A stretch of 64,000 nucleotides of DNA from an uncultured Selenomonas sp. (lineage in GTDB: Bacteria; Bacillota; Negativicutes; Selenomonadales; Selenomonadaceae): assembly GCA_905372355.1 (NCBI GenBank), contig CAJPOT010000006.1, forward strand, positions 92,972-156,971, given 5' to 3'. A program made the translations under genes and the position numbers. Of the stretch, positions 43,748 through 52,378 are shown in pieces. The notes under the pieces are model-generated. The model did not search any database, was not told the DNA's origin, and worked only from the letters and a program-made list of their open reading frames with translations. Each line of letters opens with the position of its first letter. Within the stretch, counting starts at the first letter, position 1.

Positions 43748-44701
43748 TTATTCAATGCGGTATTTTTCAAAAAGGCGTTTTCTTACCGCTTCGTTGTTGG
43801 ACGCTTCGCGCGCTTCTTCGATTTTCCCTGCTTCAAGGAGCAGGGACATGAGACGCGTGACACGGCTTTCGCCCCGCGCTTCCCCCCGCGCTTCCCCCCG
43901 CGCTTCGCCTCGTGCTTCACCTCGTGCTTCACCTCGTGCTTCGCCTTCCTCAGCGGCAGCCTGCAGACTGGAACGATAGTCCATGATCGCCATTTGCCGA
44001 TTGACGTAACGAAGATACTCGTCCGGATTGCACAGGAAAAGCTTCTCGGCTTCCATCGCTTCTTTGATTGCAGGTTCGCTCATGGCCAATTCCTCCCTTT
44101 CCAGATCTGTGAGTTTGTTTGCAAAGTACGCAAGCCAACGTTCCATTTTTGATAATTCGCCGATCTTTTTTTGCGGAGCTTTTATATACTTTGGAATTTC
44201 TATAAAATGCAGTTCCATGTCCTTGTTCAGCCGGTCGCCTGTTTTGGGATTGTAAATACTGTACATCGCTACGGGTTCCGGCTGCGGCAAAAGCTCAAAT
44301 GCAAGGAGGTTGATCGTAATAGCAGGGCGCAGGACGCGATAACCTTCACCTCGCGAAAGAGAAAGAAGGTACAAGCGCGCCCAGTAGAACAACGTGCGGC
44401 GCTGCATATCGTTATAATTAATGACCTGTACTTCTACATCGACCAGTTCGCCCGTATCAAGCTCGCAGGCAATGTCCAGACGCGACAGTTTTCCGCCATC
44501 GGCGTCAGGCGGCATCTCCGTTTGCCGAAACGTAATCTCACGGATCTCATGCTCCAACGATTCTTGCAGCACGGCATTCAGAAAATCAATGGTGATCTGC
44601 TTGCGTTCCTCTTTGCCGAAGATAAATTTGAAAGCAACATCGTTCATCGGATCGAAGCGCTGTTGCTCGAATGCTTGGAAAATCTGTGCTTTCTTTGACA
44701 T
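43748..44701 (-). CDS. Rpn-family PD-(D/E)xK nuclease (putative transposase-like), with GEAR repeats
   Basis: 317 residues. The N-terminus FDPMNDVAFKFIFG and the nuclease core LDIACELDTGELVDVEVQ (Asp, then E-x-Q) match Rpn/YhgA-like recombination-promoting nucleases. Near the C-terminus six consecutive G-E-A-R units are encoded by 12-base DNA repeats, forming a charged helix that may vary in length by slippage. An extended -10 promoter (TATAAT at 44752-44747, minus strand) lies upstream. Rpn proteins cut DNA and some act in phage defence. Confidence 0.85.
   Translation of the reverse strand: MSKKAQIFQAFEQQRFDPMNDVAFKFIFGKEERKQITIDFLNAVLQESLEHEIREITFRQTEMPPDADGGKLSRLDIACELDTGELVDVEVQVINYNDMQRRTLFYWARLYLLSLSRGEGYRVLRPAITINLLAFELLPQPEPVAMYSIYNPKTGDRLNKDMELHFIEIPKYIKAPQKKIGELSKMERWLAYFANKLTDLEREELAMSEPAIKEAMEAEKLFLCNPDEYLRYVNRQMAIMDYRSSLQAAAEEGEARGEARGEARGEARGEARGEARGESRVTRLMSLLLEAGKIEEAREASNNEAVRKRLFEKYRIE
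43871..43942 (-). repeat. Six tandem 12-bp units in the Rpn gene
   Basis: Units of 12 bases at 43871, 43883, 43895, 43907, 43919 and 43931, two of them identical pairs, encode repeated GEAR. The repeat keeps the frame whatever the copy number. Confidence 0.85.
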
Positions 44702-44919
44702 TTTTCCTCCCTTCGTTCAGGTGGGGAGCCAGTTGCTCTTTTTCATATTATAGCATATCTTTTCGGGGCAAGGCAGGGAATTATTTAGCACAGAATATGG
44801 TTTGCTTTATCCGGCGCAGCTGAAAAACGAATGGCGAGCAGCAGTTCTAGTCAGTCTCGGCATTTTGTGATATACTGGAAATACGATAGAGAGTCGTGTT
44901 GCTGGGAGGAGACTGAGAC

Positions 44920-45273
44920 ATGAAATACGACGTCACGATCACGAATATCGGCAGCCTTGCGCCGAATTTCTTGGAGAACAGTTCGAGCATCATCCTGCTT
45001 GACGAGGGTGTGCGCCCGAACCTCACGGAGATGGTCGTCGAACATACGGCGGGGGAACTGACGGACGACGTCAAGGTCGGCGATACGCTGACGATGGGGG
45101 CGAAGAGGAAGTACAAGGTCGTCTCCGTCGGCGAGGCGGTCAACGAGAACCTTCGAAAAGACGGTCACTGCACGATCGTCATCAACGCCGAAGGCTCGAT
45201 GCCCGGACAGCTCATCGTCAAGGGCAGCCTGCCGCCGCGCCTCAACTTGGGCGACAAGATCACGATCGAGTGA
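44920..45273 (+). CDS. PTS glucitol/sorbitol-type IIA component, orphan
   Basis: 117 residues, start with GGAGGAG upstream. The sequence (NIGSLAPNFLEN, VVEHTAGELTDDVKVGDTL, GHCTIVINAEGSMPG) matches the glucitol/sorbitol IIA family, and H42 in EHTAGEL lies where the phosphorylated His is expected. No IIB or IIC component, sorbitol dehydrogenase or regulator is adjacent. It may therefore be a regulatory or moonlighting IIA protein. Confidence 0.8.
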   Translation: MKYDVTITNIGSLAPNFLENSSSIILLDEGVRPNLTEMVVEHTAGELTDDVKVGDTLTMGAKRKYKVVSVGEAVNENLRKDGHCTIVINAEGSMPGQLIVKGSLPPRLNLGDKITIE

Positions 45274-45304
45274 GAAATATGAAAGGAAATTCCTTTGTCA
45301 AGGC

Positions 45305-45333
45305 TTGCGCCGAGAAAAAGGTTATGCTATGAT
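45305..45333 (+). promoter_or_regulatory. Promoter of the small RNA
   Basis: TTGCGC (45305-45310), a 17-base spacer and TATGAT (45328-45333) preceded by TGC, an extended -10. The predicted start is about 45340, exactly where the RNA closing stem begins. Confidence 0.6.
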
Positions 45334-45338
45334 ATGTT

Positions 45339-45637
45339 CAAAGCAGAAGTTGCCTGAGGTGCACGTGAGCTTTTCATTATGTCTAACCTACAGTTTTCTA
45401 AGGGAATCCGGCTAGGCTTGCGGATGCTGGATCGCCTTCGAGCGAATAGCAGAAACAAGACTCAAGATGCCCACCTGCGAGTCGCAGGTTTTAGACATAT
45501 AAAGCAAACGACATTTTGGACATCTGCTTTGAAAAGGGGTCGCTAGAAGATTTATGGCTGGTGGTCTCTTTTCGCCTTGTGTGGAGTCTGTAAAGCAGCC
45601 TTTCCAGTCGGATGCTTTACAGGCTCTATGCTTTTTT
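45339..45637 (+). ncRNA. Structured small RNA, possibly 6S RNA (ssrS)
   Basis: No convincing ORF. A long-range closing stem joins CAAAGCAGA (45339-45347) with TCTGCTTTG (45523-45531). Inside it, TGTCTAACCT pairs with AGGTTTTAGACA, and the apical part contains local hairpins (ACCTGC/GCAGGT, TCGC/GCGA). The result is a rod of about 190 nt with internal bulges, the general shape of 6S RNA, which mimics an open promoter and binds RNA polymerase. It has its own promoter, and a terminator 50 bases after the rod, so a precursor of ~300 nt would be trimmed. tmRNA, RNase P and SRP landmarks were not seen. Confidence 0.5.
45584..45637 (+). terminator. Terminator of the small RNA
   Basis: GAGTCTGTAAAGCA pairs with TGCTTTACAGGCTC (one G-T) around a 15-base loop; CTTTTTT follows. 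Confidence 0.8.
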
Positions 45638-45651
45638 GTGTAGCTTAGCGT

Positions 45652-45745
45652 GAACCCCCAAGGGGTCGAGCCGAAGGTGTAGGATGATTTGCGAGGTTTT
45701 GCTAAGGACGATGCACAATGGCCGCGAAGCGGATGTTGGTGCGGG
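45652..45745 (-). repeat. Dispersed hairpin element, copy E (diverged, inverted)
   Basis: The reverse complement aligns with copies A and C: CCCCAAGGGGTCGAGCC, then GGTTTTGCTAAGGACGATGC, then GGCCGCGAAGCGG in place of the GTCCAC hairpin, and GTTGGTGCG. It is the most diverged copy but the order of blocks is preserved. Confidence 0.55.
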
Positions 45746-45748
45746 CAT

Positions 45749-46909
45749 CTATTCTTTCTTCGGATTTTTGTCGATGAGCGGCGCTTTGGTGATGATACTT
45801 TCACCGAAGCGCTTTTTCAGTGCGTCGATTGCGCCGTAGAGGCGCTCTTTTTTTTCGTCGCGAAAGAGCGACGGTAGGGCGCTTGGCTCGAAGTTCTCGC
45901 CCGTGACGCCGAGGAGGCGGATGCCGCTCTTGATGCCGAGCTCGCGGAAGAGGTCGCGTGCCGTCTGGAAGATCGGCTCGTCGTGCGCACTTGCTTCAAA
46001 GAGCGTGCGGCTGCGCGTGAAGGTCGTGAAGTCGGCGCGGCGCACCTTGATCTGGATCGTGCGTGCGGCGACGCCTGCGAGGCGCAGCCGCCAGCCGACC
46101 TTCTCGGCGAGCGCCAAAAGCTCGCGCTCGGCTTCTTCGGCGCTTTCGAGGTCGCGCTCGAAGGTCACTTCCTTGCCGATGGATTTCGCCTCACGGTCAG
46201 GCTCGACGCGCCGCTCGTCGCGTCCGAAGGAAAGTTCCTTCAAGGCGTGCGCCGCGCGTCTGCCAAGGCTGCGTGTGAGCTTCTTCTCGTCGGCCTGCTG
46301 TATCTCGCCGATGGTCTTGATGCCCAAAGCGGCGAGCTTTTCCTCCGTGCGCCTGCCGACGCCCCAGAGGCGGCGCACGGGAAGCGGTGCGATGCGTCGG
46401 ACGGCGTCTTCTGCGCGAATCTCGACGAGTCCGTCGGGCTTTTCGAGGTCGCTCGCGAGCTTGGCGAGGAACTTGTTCGGCGCGATGCCGACGGAGGCGA
46501 CGAGCGCGGTTTTTTCGCGGATTTCGGCCTTGAGTCTCTGGGCGAGGTCGCGCGGGCTGGGCGCGAGAAGCCCCATGCCCGTGACGTCGAGGAAGGCTTC
46601 GTCGATGGAAAGCGGCTCGACGAGCGGCGAGTAGCGCGAGAAGATGGCGAAGATCTCGGCGGAGACGGCGCGATAGAGCGCGTAGTTTCCCTGTACGAAG
46701 ATGCCGTCGGGGCAGCGGCGGCGCGCTGTCGTCATGGGCATGGCCGAGTGTACGCCGCTTCGGCGCGCCTCGTAGGAGGCGGTCGCGACGACGCCGCGCG
46801 AAGAAAGCCCGCCGACGATGACGGGCTTTCCTCTGTATTCGGGGTGCTCACGCTGCTCGATGGCGGCGAAGAAGGCGTCCATATCGACGTGAAGAATCGT
46901 GCGCTGCAT
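45749..46909 (-). CDS. dinB: DNA polymerase IV (Y family)
   Basis: 386 residues from the ATG at 46909 (GGGAGG 8 bases upstream). It starts ILHVDMDAFFAAIE with the first metal Asp pair, then PVIVGG, and the catalytic SIDEAFLDVTG. A helix-hairpin-helix region (VRRLWGVGRRTEEKLAALGI) and the little-finger domain follow. It performs error-prone translesion synthesis. No LexA-type operator was recognised upstream. It is followed on the same strand by nothing until the small RNA. Confidence 0.92.
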   Translation of the reverse strand: MQRTILHVDMDAFFAAIEQREHPEYRGKPVIVGGLSSRGVVATASYEARRSGVHSAMPMTTARRRCPDGIFVQGNYALYRAVSAEIFAIFSRYSPLVEPLSIDEAFLDVTGMGLLAPSPRDLAQRLKAEIREKTALVASVGIAPNKFLAKLASDLEKPDGLVEIRAEDAVRRIAPLPVRRLWGVGRRTEEKLAALGIKTIGEIQQADEKKLTRSLGRRAAHALKELSFGRDERRVEPDREAKSIGKEVTFERDLESAEEAERELLALAEKVGWRLRLAGVAARTIQIKVRRADFTTFTRSRTLFEASAHDEPIFQTARDLFRELGIKSGIRLLGVTGENFEPSALPSLFRDEKKERLYGAIDALKKRFGESIITKAPLIDKNPKKE

Positions 46910-46980
46910 TTTATTCGCCTCCCTGTGCATTGTGCGGGAAAAGGGAAATCGGAGAGGCTTTTCGGCTTCCCCGATTCATT

Positions 46981-49900
46981 TTATTGGAAAAGGGCGGTGA
47001 TTTCCTCCTCCGACAGCTTTGAGAGGAAGTTCTCGCCGGGCTGGATCATCTGGTCGATCAGCGCCTTCTTCTTTTCCTGCAATTCGTAGATCTTTTCTTC
47101 GATCGTATCCTTCGTGATGAATTTCAGCACCTGCACGTTGTTTTTCTGGCCGATGCGGTAGACGCGGTCGGTCGCCTGATCTTCGACGGCGGGATTCCAC
47201 CACGGGTCGTAGTGGATGACCATGTCGGCGCCCGTGAGGTTCAGCCCCGTGCCGCCCGCTTTGAGCGAGATGAGGAAGAGCGGCTCCGCGCCCGCGTTGA
47301 AGTCGCGCACGCGGCGCATGCGCTCAAGGGCGGGCGTCGAGCCATCGAGGTAGGCATAGCTGAGATTCATGGCGTCGAGGCGCGCGGCGATGTGGCTGAG
47401 CATCGTCGTGAATTGTGAGAAGATGAGGATGCGGTGTCCGGCGGCGACGGCGTCGGCGACGACTTCTTCGAGCATGTCGAGCTTGCCCGAGCCGCCCGTG
47501 TAATCTTCGAGGAAGAGCGCAGGATCGCAGGCGATCTGGCGAAGGCGCGTGAGGATCGCGAGGATCTTGATGCGCGATTCACCGAAGCCGTGCGCCTTGA
47601 GTTCGGCGGCGAACTCCTTCTTCGCCTGCACGAACCATGCGTGATAGACCTTCCGCTGCTCGTCGGTCATCTCGTTCGTCATCTTGCGCTCGACCTTGTC
47701 GGGCAGTTCTTCGAGCACGTCCTTCTTGAGGCGGCGCAGGATGAAAGGCGAGATGTAGCGCAGGAGGTCGGCGCTCGCGTGCGGATCTTTGGCGCGTACG
47801 ATGGGCGTCTCGAACTGCGATTGGAAATGCTTGCGGCTCTTGAGATAACCGGGCATGAGGAAGTCGAAGATCGACCAGAGTTCGGTCAGGCTGTTCTCGA
47901 TCGGCGTGCCCGTCAGAGCGAAGGCGGCATCTGCCTGGAGCTTTTTTACCGCCTTTGCCGCCTGGGTCGCAGGGTTCTTGATCTGCTGCGCCTCGTCGAG
48001 GAAGATATGGCTGAAATGCTCCTTTTCGTAGAGGTCGATGTCACGGCGCAGCATGTGGTACGTCGTGATGATGACGTCGGCGTCCTTCAGAGCGGGCGAA
48101 AGAGCCGCCTCGCGTTCCGCCTTTGTGCCGGCGACGATGGAAGCCTTGAGCTCGGGCGCGAAATTTTCGATCTCTTCGAGCCAGTTGTACATCAAAGATG
48201 TCGGCGCGACGACGAGGGCGGGCGGCTTTCCCTCCTCGCGGTGCGCGAGCAAAAAGGCGATGACCTGCAGGGTCTTGCCGAGTCCCATGTCGTCGGCGAG
48301 GATGCCGCCCAAGCGATAGGCGGCGAGCGTCGAGAGCCACGAGAAGCCCGTCTGCTGGTAGTCGCGCAGCACGCCCTTGAGGGCGTTGGGCGGCTCGATG
48401 TCGGCATCGACGGGGTTCTTGATGTCGCGCACGATGCTCTTGAAACGCTTGCTTCGCGCGAGGCGGATGCTCTTGTCCTCCTTGGCGAGCGCGTCGAGGT
48501 AGAGCGCCTGGCGAAGCGGCAGGCGGATGTTCTGCGCGTCGGTCGCCTTCTTGATGCCGGTGCTCTCGATGAAGTCGGCGAGACCTGCGAGCTGCTGGTC
48601 GCCGAGCGTCACGAAGGTGCCGTCCTTGAGCCTGTGGTAGACCCTCTTCTCGCGGTACGAGCGCAGCACGCCGATGAGCTCGGCAAAGTCGATATGCGCC
48701 GCGTCAAAGGTCACGTCGAGGAGGTTTTCGTCGTTGACCGAGACGCCGATCGTCACGGGAGGCATGCGGCGCACGGGCTTTTCGTGGAAGGCGTCGGCGT
48801 AGTAGACGTCGGTGATCTTGGAAAGCTCGGGCAAGGCTTCGTCGAGGAAGAGGAAGCTCTGCGCCTCGTCACTCTGCACGAAGCGGCCATCCTTGGGCAG
48901 GAAGTCATAGGTGTCGAAGAAGGCGAAGATCGCCGCCTCGCCCGCCGCATCGCGGATGAGGCGGCGGCCGCTAGGCGCTTCCTGTGGCGCTTTGCCCGCG
49001 AGCGGGTTGAACTTCATTTCATCGTAGTGAAATTCGAGACGCGCGGCGATGCCGTCCCCGTAGTAGTCGAGGTAGACGGCGGCGGAAAGCGGCATGATCT
49101 CGTAGCGTTCGGCGAAGGCGGGCGCGATCTCGACTTCGGCGACCTTCTCGATCTCGGGCAGGATTGTGCTGAAGAAGGCGGGGATGTCCTGCGCGGAGAT
49201 GGAGAGCGAGCGCGAGGAGCCGAAGGCTTCGAGCAGCGGGTGCAGGGCGGCGGAGAAGGAGGGCGGTACATGGTAGATCGTATCTTCGACGAGCAGGAAG
49301 TGCGCGTCGTCGTCCAGATAGCAGACTTCGTCCGTCATCATCATGAGGCGGCCGCTGCCCGACCTCTCGGCAAGTCCCAATTCGAGGGCGGGCGTTCCCT
49401 CGACGATCTCGACGGTGCGCTCCTCGTGCGTGTCCGTCCTCGCTTGAAAGGGAGCATTGGCTTCCTGCATGAGCGAGAGGAAGCGCACGAGTGCGCTCGG
49501 CGTGAGCTTGACCGCCTTGCCTTCGAAGATGGTTCCGCTCAAGCGCGCGCCGTATGCGCCGCCGTAGTAGAGGCTGCTCACTTCATCCTTCCAGAGATCG
49601 AGCAGGAAGTGCCAGAGCATCGTCGAGATGCCGGGTGCGAAGGCCGCCGTCTGCGGGTCGACGGTCAGCTTCTTGCCGAATTCGATGGGGGTGCCGGCGA
49701 GGAAGGAGCGCATGAACTCCTGCATACTGCGCATGACGTAGAGCCGCTCTCGTCCGATGCGAAACTCCAGCCAGCAGTTGGAGCGGCCGTAGTGGCGCTC
49801 GAAGAAGAAGTGTGGCTCAAGGAAGATGGGCGCCTCGCGAAGAGCGGCAGGCAGAAGCTTCTTCGGTGCGTTCAGGTGCGCGTGCTTCTTGGCGCGTGCG

Positions 49901-50256
49901 AAGCAGTCGAAGAGGCGTCCTGTGGGTTTTCGGTACGGCCCGGATGTGGCGGCGCTCTCGCCTTCTTCTTCGAGCTGGCCTGCCTGTATGACCTTCAAGA
50001 GTGCGACGACATGTTTGCAGGCGCCGTCGTAGAGGGCGGCAGCGGGGCATGTGCAGTCGTAGGCCTCGATTTTCTCGCCTGTCTTGTCGAGGCGCACGCG
50101 CACCTCGTAGGCCTCCGAGCCTTCGACGGTCGCGACGTAGATGGAGGTGCCGGGGCGGCGCAGGAGCTTCGCCACGCGCCCATCCTTGAAGTAGCGGCAG
50201 CCCTTGCGGTATGACATATCGTTGGACAGCTCATGTATGGCAGAGTCTTTGAGCAA
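46981..50256 (-). CDS. SWIM-domain SNF2 helicase
   Basis: About 1091 residues. The N-terminal SWIM zinc motif is CTCPAAALYDGACKHVVALL (C-x-C...C-x-H). A large middle domain is followed by a C-terminal SNF2 motor: ADDMGLGKTLQV, DEAQQIKNP, LTGTPIENSLTELWS and DRVYRIGQKNNVQV. Likely start is TTG at 50256, 6 bases after GGAGAG; an in-frame GTG at 50277 has no ribosome site. Such proteins are widespread chromosomal helicases of Firmicutes with unclear roles in transcription or repair. It is on the same strand as DNA polymerase IV, 71 bases upstream of it. Confidence 0.88.
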   Translation of the reverse strand: MLKDSAIHELSNDMSYRKGCRYFKDGRVAKLLRRPGTSIYVATVEGSEAYEVRVRLDKTGEKIEAYDCTCPAAALYDGACKHVVALLKVIQAGQLEEEGESAATSGPYRKPTGRLFDCFARAKKHAHLNAPKKLLPAALREAPIFLEPHFFFERHYGRSNCWLEFRIGRERLYVMRSMQEFMRSFLAGTPIEFGKKLTVDPQTAAFAPGISTMLWHFLLDLWKDEVSSLYYGGAYGARLSGTIFEGKAVKLTPSALVRFLSLMQEANAPFQARTDTHEERTVEIVEGTPALELGLAERSGSGRLMMMTDEVCYLDDDAHFLLVEDTIYHVPPSFSAALHPLLEAFGSSRSLSISAQDIPAFFSTILPEIEKVAEVEIAPAFAERYEIMPLSAAVYLDYYGDGIAARLEFHYDEMKFNPLAGKAPQEAPSGRRLIRDAAGEAAIFAFFDTYDFLPKDGRFVQSDEAQSFLFLDEALPELSKITDVYYADAFHEKPVRRMPPVTIGVSVNDENLLDVTFDAAHIDFAELIGVLRSYREKRVYHRLKDGTFVTLGDQQLAGLADFIESTGIKKATDAQNIRLPLRQALYLDALAKEDKSIRLARSKRFKSIVRDIKNPVDADIEPPNALKGVLRDYQQTGFSWLSTLAAYRLGGILADDMGLGKTLQVIAFLLAHREEGKPPALVVAPTSLMYNWLEEIENFAPELKASIVAGTKAEREAALSPALKDADVIITTYHMLRRDIDLYEKEHFSHIFLDEAQQIKNPATQAAKAVKKLQADAAFALTGTPIENSLTELWSIFDFLMPGYLKSRKHFQSQFETPIVRAKDPHASADLLRYISPFILRRLKKDVLEELPDKVERKMTNEMTDEQRKVYHAWFVQAKKEFAAELKAHGFGESRIKILAILTRLRQIACDPALFLEDYTGGSGKLDMLEEVVADAVAAGHRILIFSQFTTMLSHIAARLDAMNLSYAYLDGSTPALERMRRVRDFNAGAEPLFLISLKAGGTGLNLTGADMVIHYDPWWNPAVEDQATDRVYRIGQKNNVQVLKFITKDTIEEKIYELQEKKKALIDQMIQPGENFLSKLSEEEITALFQ

Positions 50257-50291
50257 GACGATCTCTCCTTTGCGCACGGCGCACGTCTACG

Positions 50292-50370
50292 GTAAGCTAC
50301 ATGCCCTTACAGAAACCTGGCCAATCGGTCTGCGCCCTTTGGGCTTGACCTCTTGGGGTTTCATGGTAAT
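50292..50370 (+). repeat. Dispersed hairpin element, copy D (hairpin deleted)
   Basis: Starts GTAAGCTACATG, then runs directly into CCCTTACAGAAACCTGGCC, CAATCGGTCTGCGCCC and TTGACCTCTTGGGGTTTC. The ~37-base hairpin of copies A and C is missing. Confidence 0.75.
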
Positions 50371-50406
50371 ATAGAAAACGAGAATGGTTTATTGAAGAAT
50401 GGAAGG

Positions 50407-50447
50407 AAGCCGCCGTATATGCACTGGGGCGGCTTGTCATATCTTTT
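50407..50447 (+). terminator. Hairpin with U-tract upstream of the glycosyltransferase gene
   Basis: AAGCCGCC (50407-50414) pairs with GGCGGCTT (50428-50435); CTTTTTATT begins 7 bases later. Probably a weak terminator or attenuator. Confidence 0.4.
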
Positions 50448-50528
50448 TATTATAGCAGACGCAATCGCCGCCGTAAACTTTGCCGCAGACTTCTTTGAAC
50501 GTATGTTCAGCGAGGCAGGAGGAACATC

Positions 50529-51608
50529 ATGGATCTATCCCGCGCACGCATCCTCATCATACGCTTGAGCGCCATCGGCGACGTGCTTCATGCGATGCCC
50601 GTCGCGCGGGCGCTTCGCCGTGCGCTGCCTGCGGCGCATATCGCGTGGCTCGCGAGTCCGCCCGCCGACGAACTTCTTGCCGCATGCCCTGAGATCGACG
50701 AGCTGCTCGTCTGGGATAGAAGGTCCTTCGACCGCGCCGTGGCGCACGGGCGCTTTCTGGAGGCTTTTCGCCTGCTTCGTGAGGCTCGCGCGCTTCTCGC
50801 GCCGCGCCGCTTCGACATCGCGCTTGACGTACAGGATCTCCTCTTGACGGGCATTCTCGCGCGTCTTTCGGGTGCGCCGCGCCGCATTGGCGTGCGCGAG
50901 CGTCACGAGGGCGCGGGCTTCCTCATGACGGAGAAGGCGCCGAAGATGGCGGAGCCGCACAAGGTGCGCCGATACCTCGCTTCCCTTGCACCGCTCGGCA
51001 TCGTGCATGAGGAAACGCGCATCGCGCTTCAGCTTCCTGCTGCGCTCGCGGGATTCGCCGCGCCCTTTTTCGTCGCACGCGCCATCGCGCCCGATCGCCC
51101 GATCTTGCTCGTGAGCCTTTGCACGACGTGGCAGAGCAAGGAGTGGCCGCCCGAGCGCTTCTGCGCCGCGCTTGCTGCTCTTCCGGAAGATGTGCAGATC
51201 GTCTTTTTAGGAAGCGGCGCCGATCGCCCCGTCATAGATGAAGCGAGGAAGACGCTCCAAGCGTCATGGCGCGGCAAAGCTGTCTCCGTCGCAGGTGAGA
51301 CGAGCCTCCTTGAGACGGCGGCGCTGATGAAGGAAGCGACGCTCCTCCTGTGCCCCGACACCGGTCCCCTGCACATTGCAGCCGCCGTCGGCCTGCCGAC
51401 GCTGAGCCTCTGGGGGCCGACGCGTCCGACGATCTACGGCCCTCTGCACGGACGCAACTTCTTCATCGAGTCGCCGTACCCGTGCGCTCCCTGCTGCAAG
51501 ACGCGTTGTCCCTCGGGCACGAACGCCTGCATGAAGGCGATCGAAGCGCAGGATGTGGCGAAAAGGCTCGGCGAGGTGTTGGAGATGATGCGGCGGGATA
51601 AGGTGTGA
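50529..51608 (+). CDS. Glycosyltransferase family 9 (heptosyltransferase-type)
   Basis: 359 residues with AGGAGG upstream. The N-terminal IIRLSAIGDVLHAMP is the hallmark of WaaC/WaaF-like GT9 enzymes. The C-terminal sugar-nucleotide domain has CPDTGPLHIAAAVGLPTLSLWGPT, written here in part as DTGPLHIAAAVGLP. A C-terminal cysteine-rich YPCAPCCKTRCP is also common in the family. It would add a heptose or other sugar to the LPS core at the inner membrane, supporting a diderm organism. Confidence 0.88.
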   Translation: MDLSRARILIIRLSAIGDVLHAMPVARALRRALPAAHIAWLASPPADELLAACPEIDELLVWDRRSFDRAVAHGRFLEAFRLLREARALLAPRRFDIALDVQDLLLTGILARLSGAPRRIGVRERHEGAGFLMTEKAPKMAEPHKVRRYLASLAPLGIVHEETRIALQLPAALAGFAAPFFVARAIAPDRPILLVSLCTTWQSKEWPPERFCAALAALPEDVQIVFLGSGADRPVIDEARKTLQASWRGKAVSVAGETSLLETAALMKEATLLLCPDTGPLHIAAAVGLPTLSLWGPTRPTIYGPLHGRNFFIESPYPCAPCCKTRCPSGTNACMKAIEAQDVAKRLGEVLEMMRRDKV

Positions 51609-51704
51609 AGGCGCAAGGCGTTGATTGCCGTTCCCTTGCATGCGAGGTGGATTTTTTATATAATTTTGGAAGAGATTTGGCGTGATGCGGAAAGGAGAAT
51701 CCTC

Positions 51705-51989
51705 ATGTTGTACAGCCGACTCTATAAAAATGAAGTGCCATGGTCGTTTTATATAACGAAACAATATGATGATCGTGACGGGGGGGACAATCTTGCGATT
51801 CGTGTTGAGCGGGGGGACGATGACAATGCTTTTTCCGAGTGGCGGCTTCCCGATGTCGCCTGTGAGAAATCCTTTGGCTTTTCGGAAGATGATTTGCTCG
51901 TCATAGAGAAATTTCTTCAGGACAATGAATCCATTATATGGGATGACTGGCGCAAGGAGATGAGGGAACATGCCAAAAGCCCTGCTTGA
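51705..51989 (+). CDS. Hypothetical small protein upstream of DUF4160
   Basis: 94 residues from ATG 51705 with AAGGAG 8 bases upstream. The sequence is acidic (about one quarter Asp/Glu) with aromatic residues near the start (YSRLYKNEVPWSFYI). No motif is recognised. It overlaps the DUF4160 gene by 20 bases, implying co-translation. It could be a partner of the DUF4160 protein in a small toxin-antitoxin-like pair, but there is no direct evidence. Confidence 0.6.
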   Translation: MLYSRLYKNEVPWSFYITKQYDDRDGGDNLAIRVERGDDDNAFSEWRLPDVACEKSFGFSEDDLLVIEKFLQDNESIIWDDWRKEMREHAKSPA

Positions 51990-52242
51990 ATATATGGGGT
52001 ACTGCATCTATTTTTGGATTGGAGACGGAGAAGAGCCAGTTCATGTCCACGTCAGTAAAAAAAGACAGCGGCAAGACGCCACGAAGTTTTGGGTCATGTC
52101 TGATTCCGTTGAACTTGCAAGGGATACGGGAAGCGTGGACGCGTGTGATATGAGAGATCTGTTGCGTTATCTGAGGAAAAATCGCGAAACGATTCTTTCT
52201 GCATGGTTGCGGGTATTCAAGCGGGCGGAAGTCAAACGATAA
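51970..52242 (+). CDS. DUF4160 domain protein
   Basis: 90 residues. The GYCIYFWIGDGEEPVHVHV segment is the DUF4160 signature (aromatic-rich strand, then P-x-H-x-H-V). The C-terminus is basic and helical (RYLRKNRETILSAWLRVF). Function of the family is unknown; members often sit beside DUF2442 or other tiny genes in toxin-antitoxin-like pairs. Here the partner is the overlapping 94-residue gene. Confidence 0.8.
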   Translation: MPKALLEYMGYCIYFWIGDGEEPVHVHVSKKRQRQDATKFWVMSDSVELARDTGSVDACDMRDLLRYLRKNRETILSAWLRVFKRAEVKR

Positions 52243-52346
52243 GCAAAGAGAATAGATCTGCATGCCGTGTGAGGCATCTTGCGCATAGCGGTGTGAATAT
52301 GCTGTCTATACGTAGCAAATGTAAGTCGTGTCACCATCGGTACATG

Positions 52347-52378
52347 AAAAGCCCCCGAGTTGGAGTCGGGGGCTTTTC
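52347..52378 (+). terminator. Rho-independent terminator
   Basis: AAAAGCCCCCGA / TCGGGGGCTTTT with a 7-base loop. The rest of 52243-52604 holds only this and the nuo promoter; I see no gene in it. Confidence 0.85.

Noticed and set aside
45339..45637. tmRNA, RNase P RNA or SRP RNA
   Set aside because: No tRNA-like 3' end with CCA, no RNase P core GAGGAAAGTCC-type sequence, and no SRP Alu/apical-loop motif were found in the RNA.
47434..50214. 926-codon open frame on the plus strand
   Set aside because: It is antisense to the SWIM-SNF2 gene in a GC-rich region; no motif and no ribosome site. The SWIM and SNF2 motifs on the other strand settle the coding strand.
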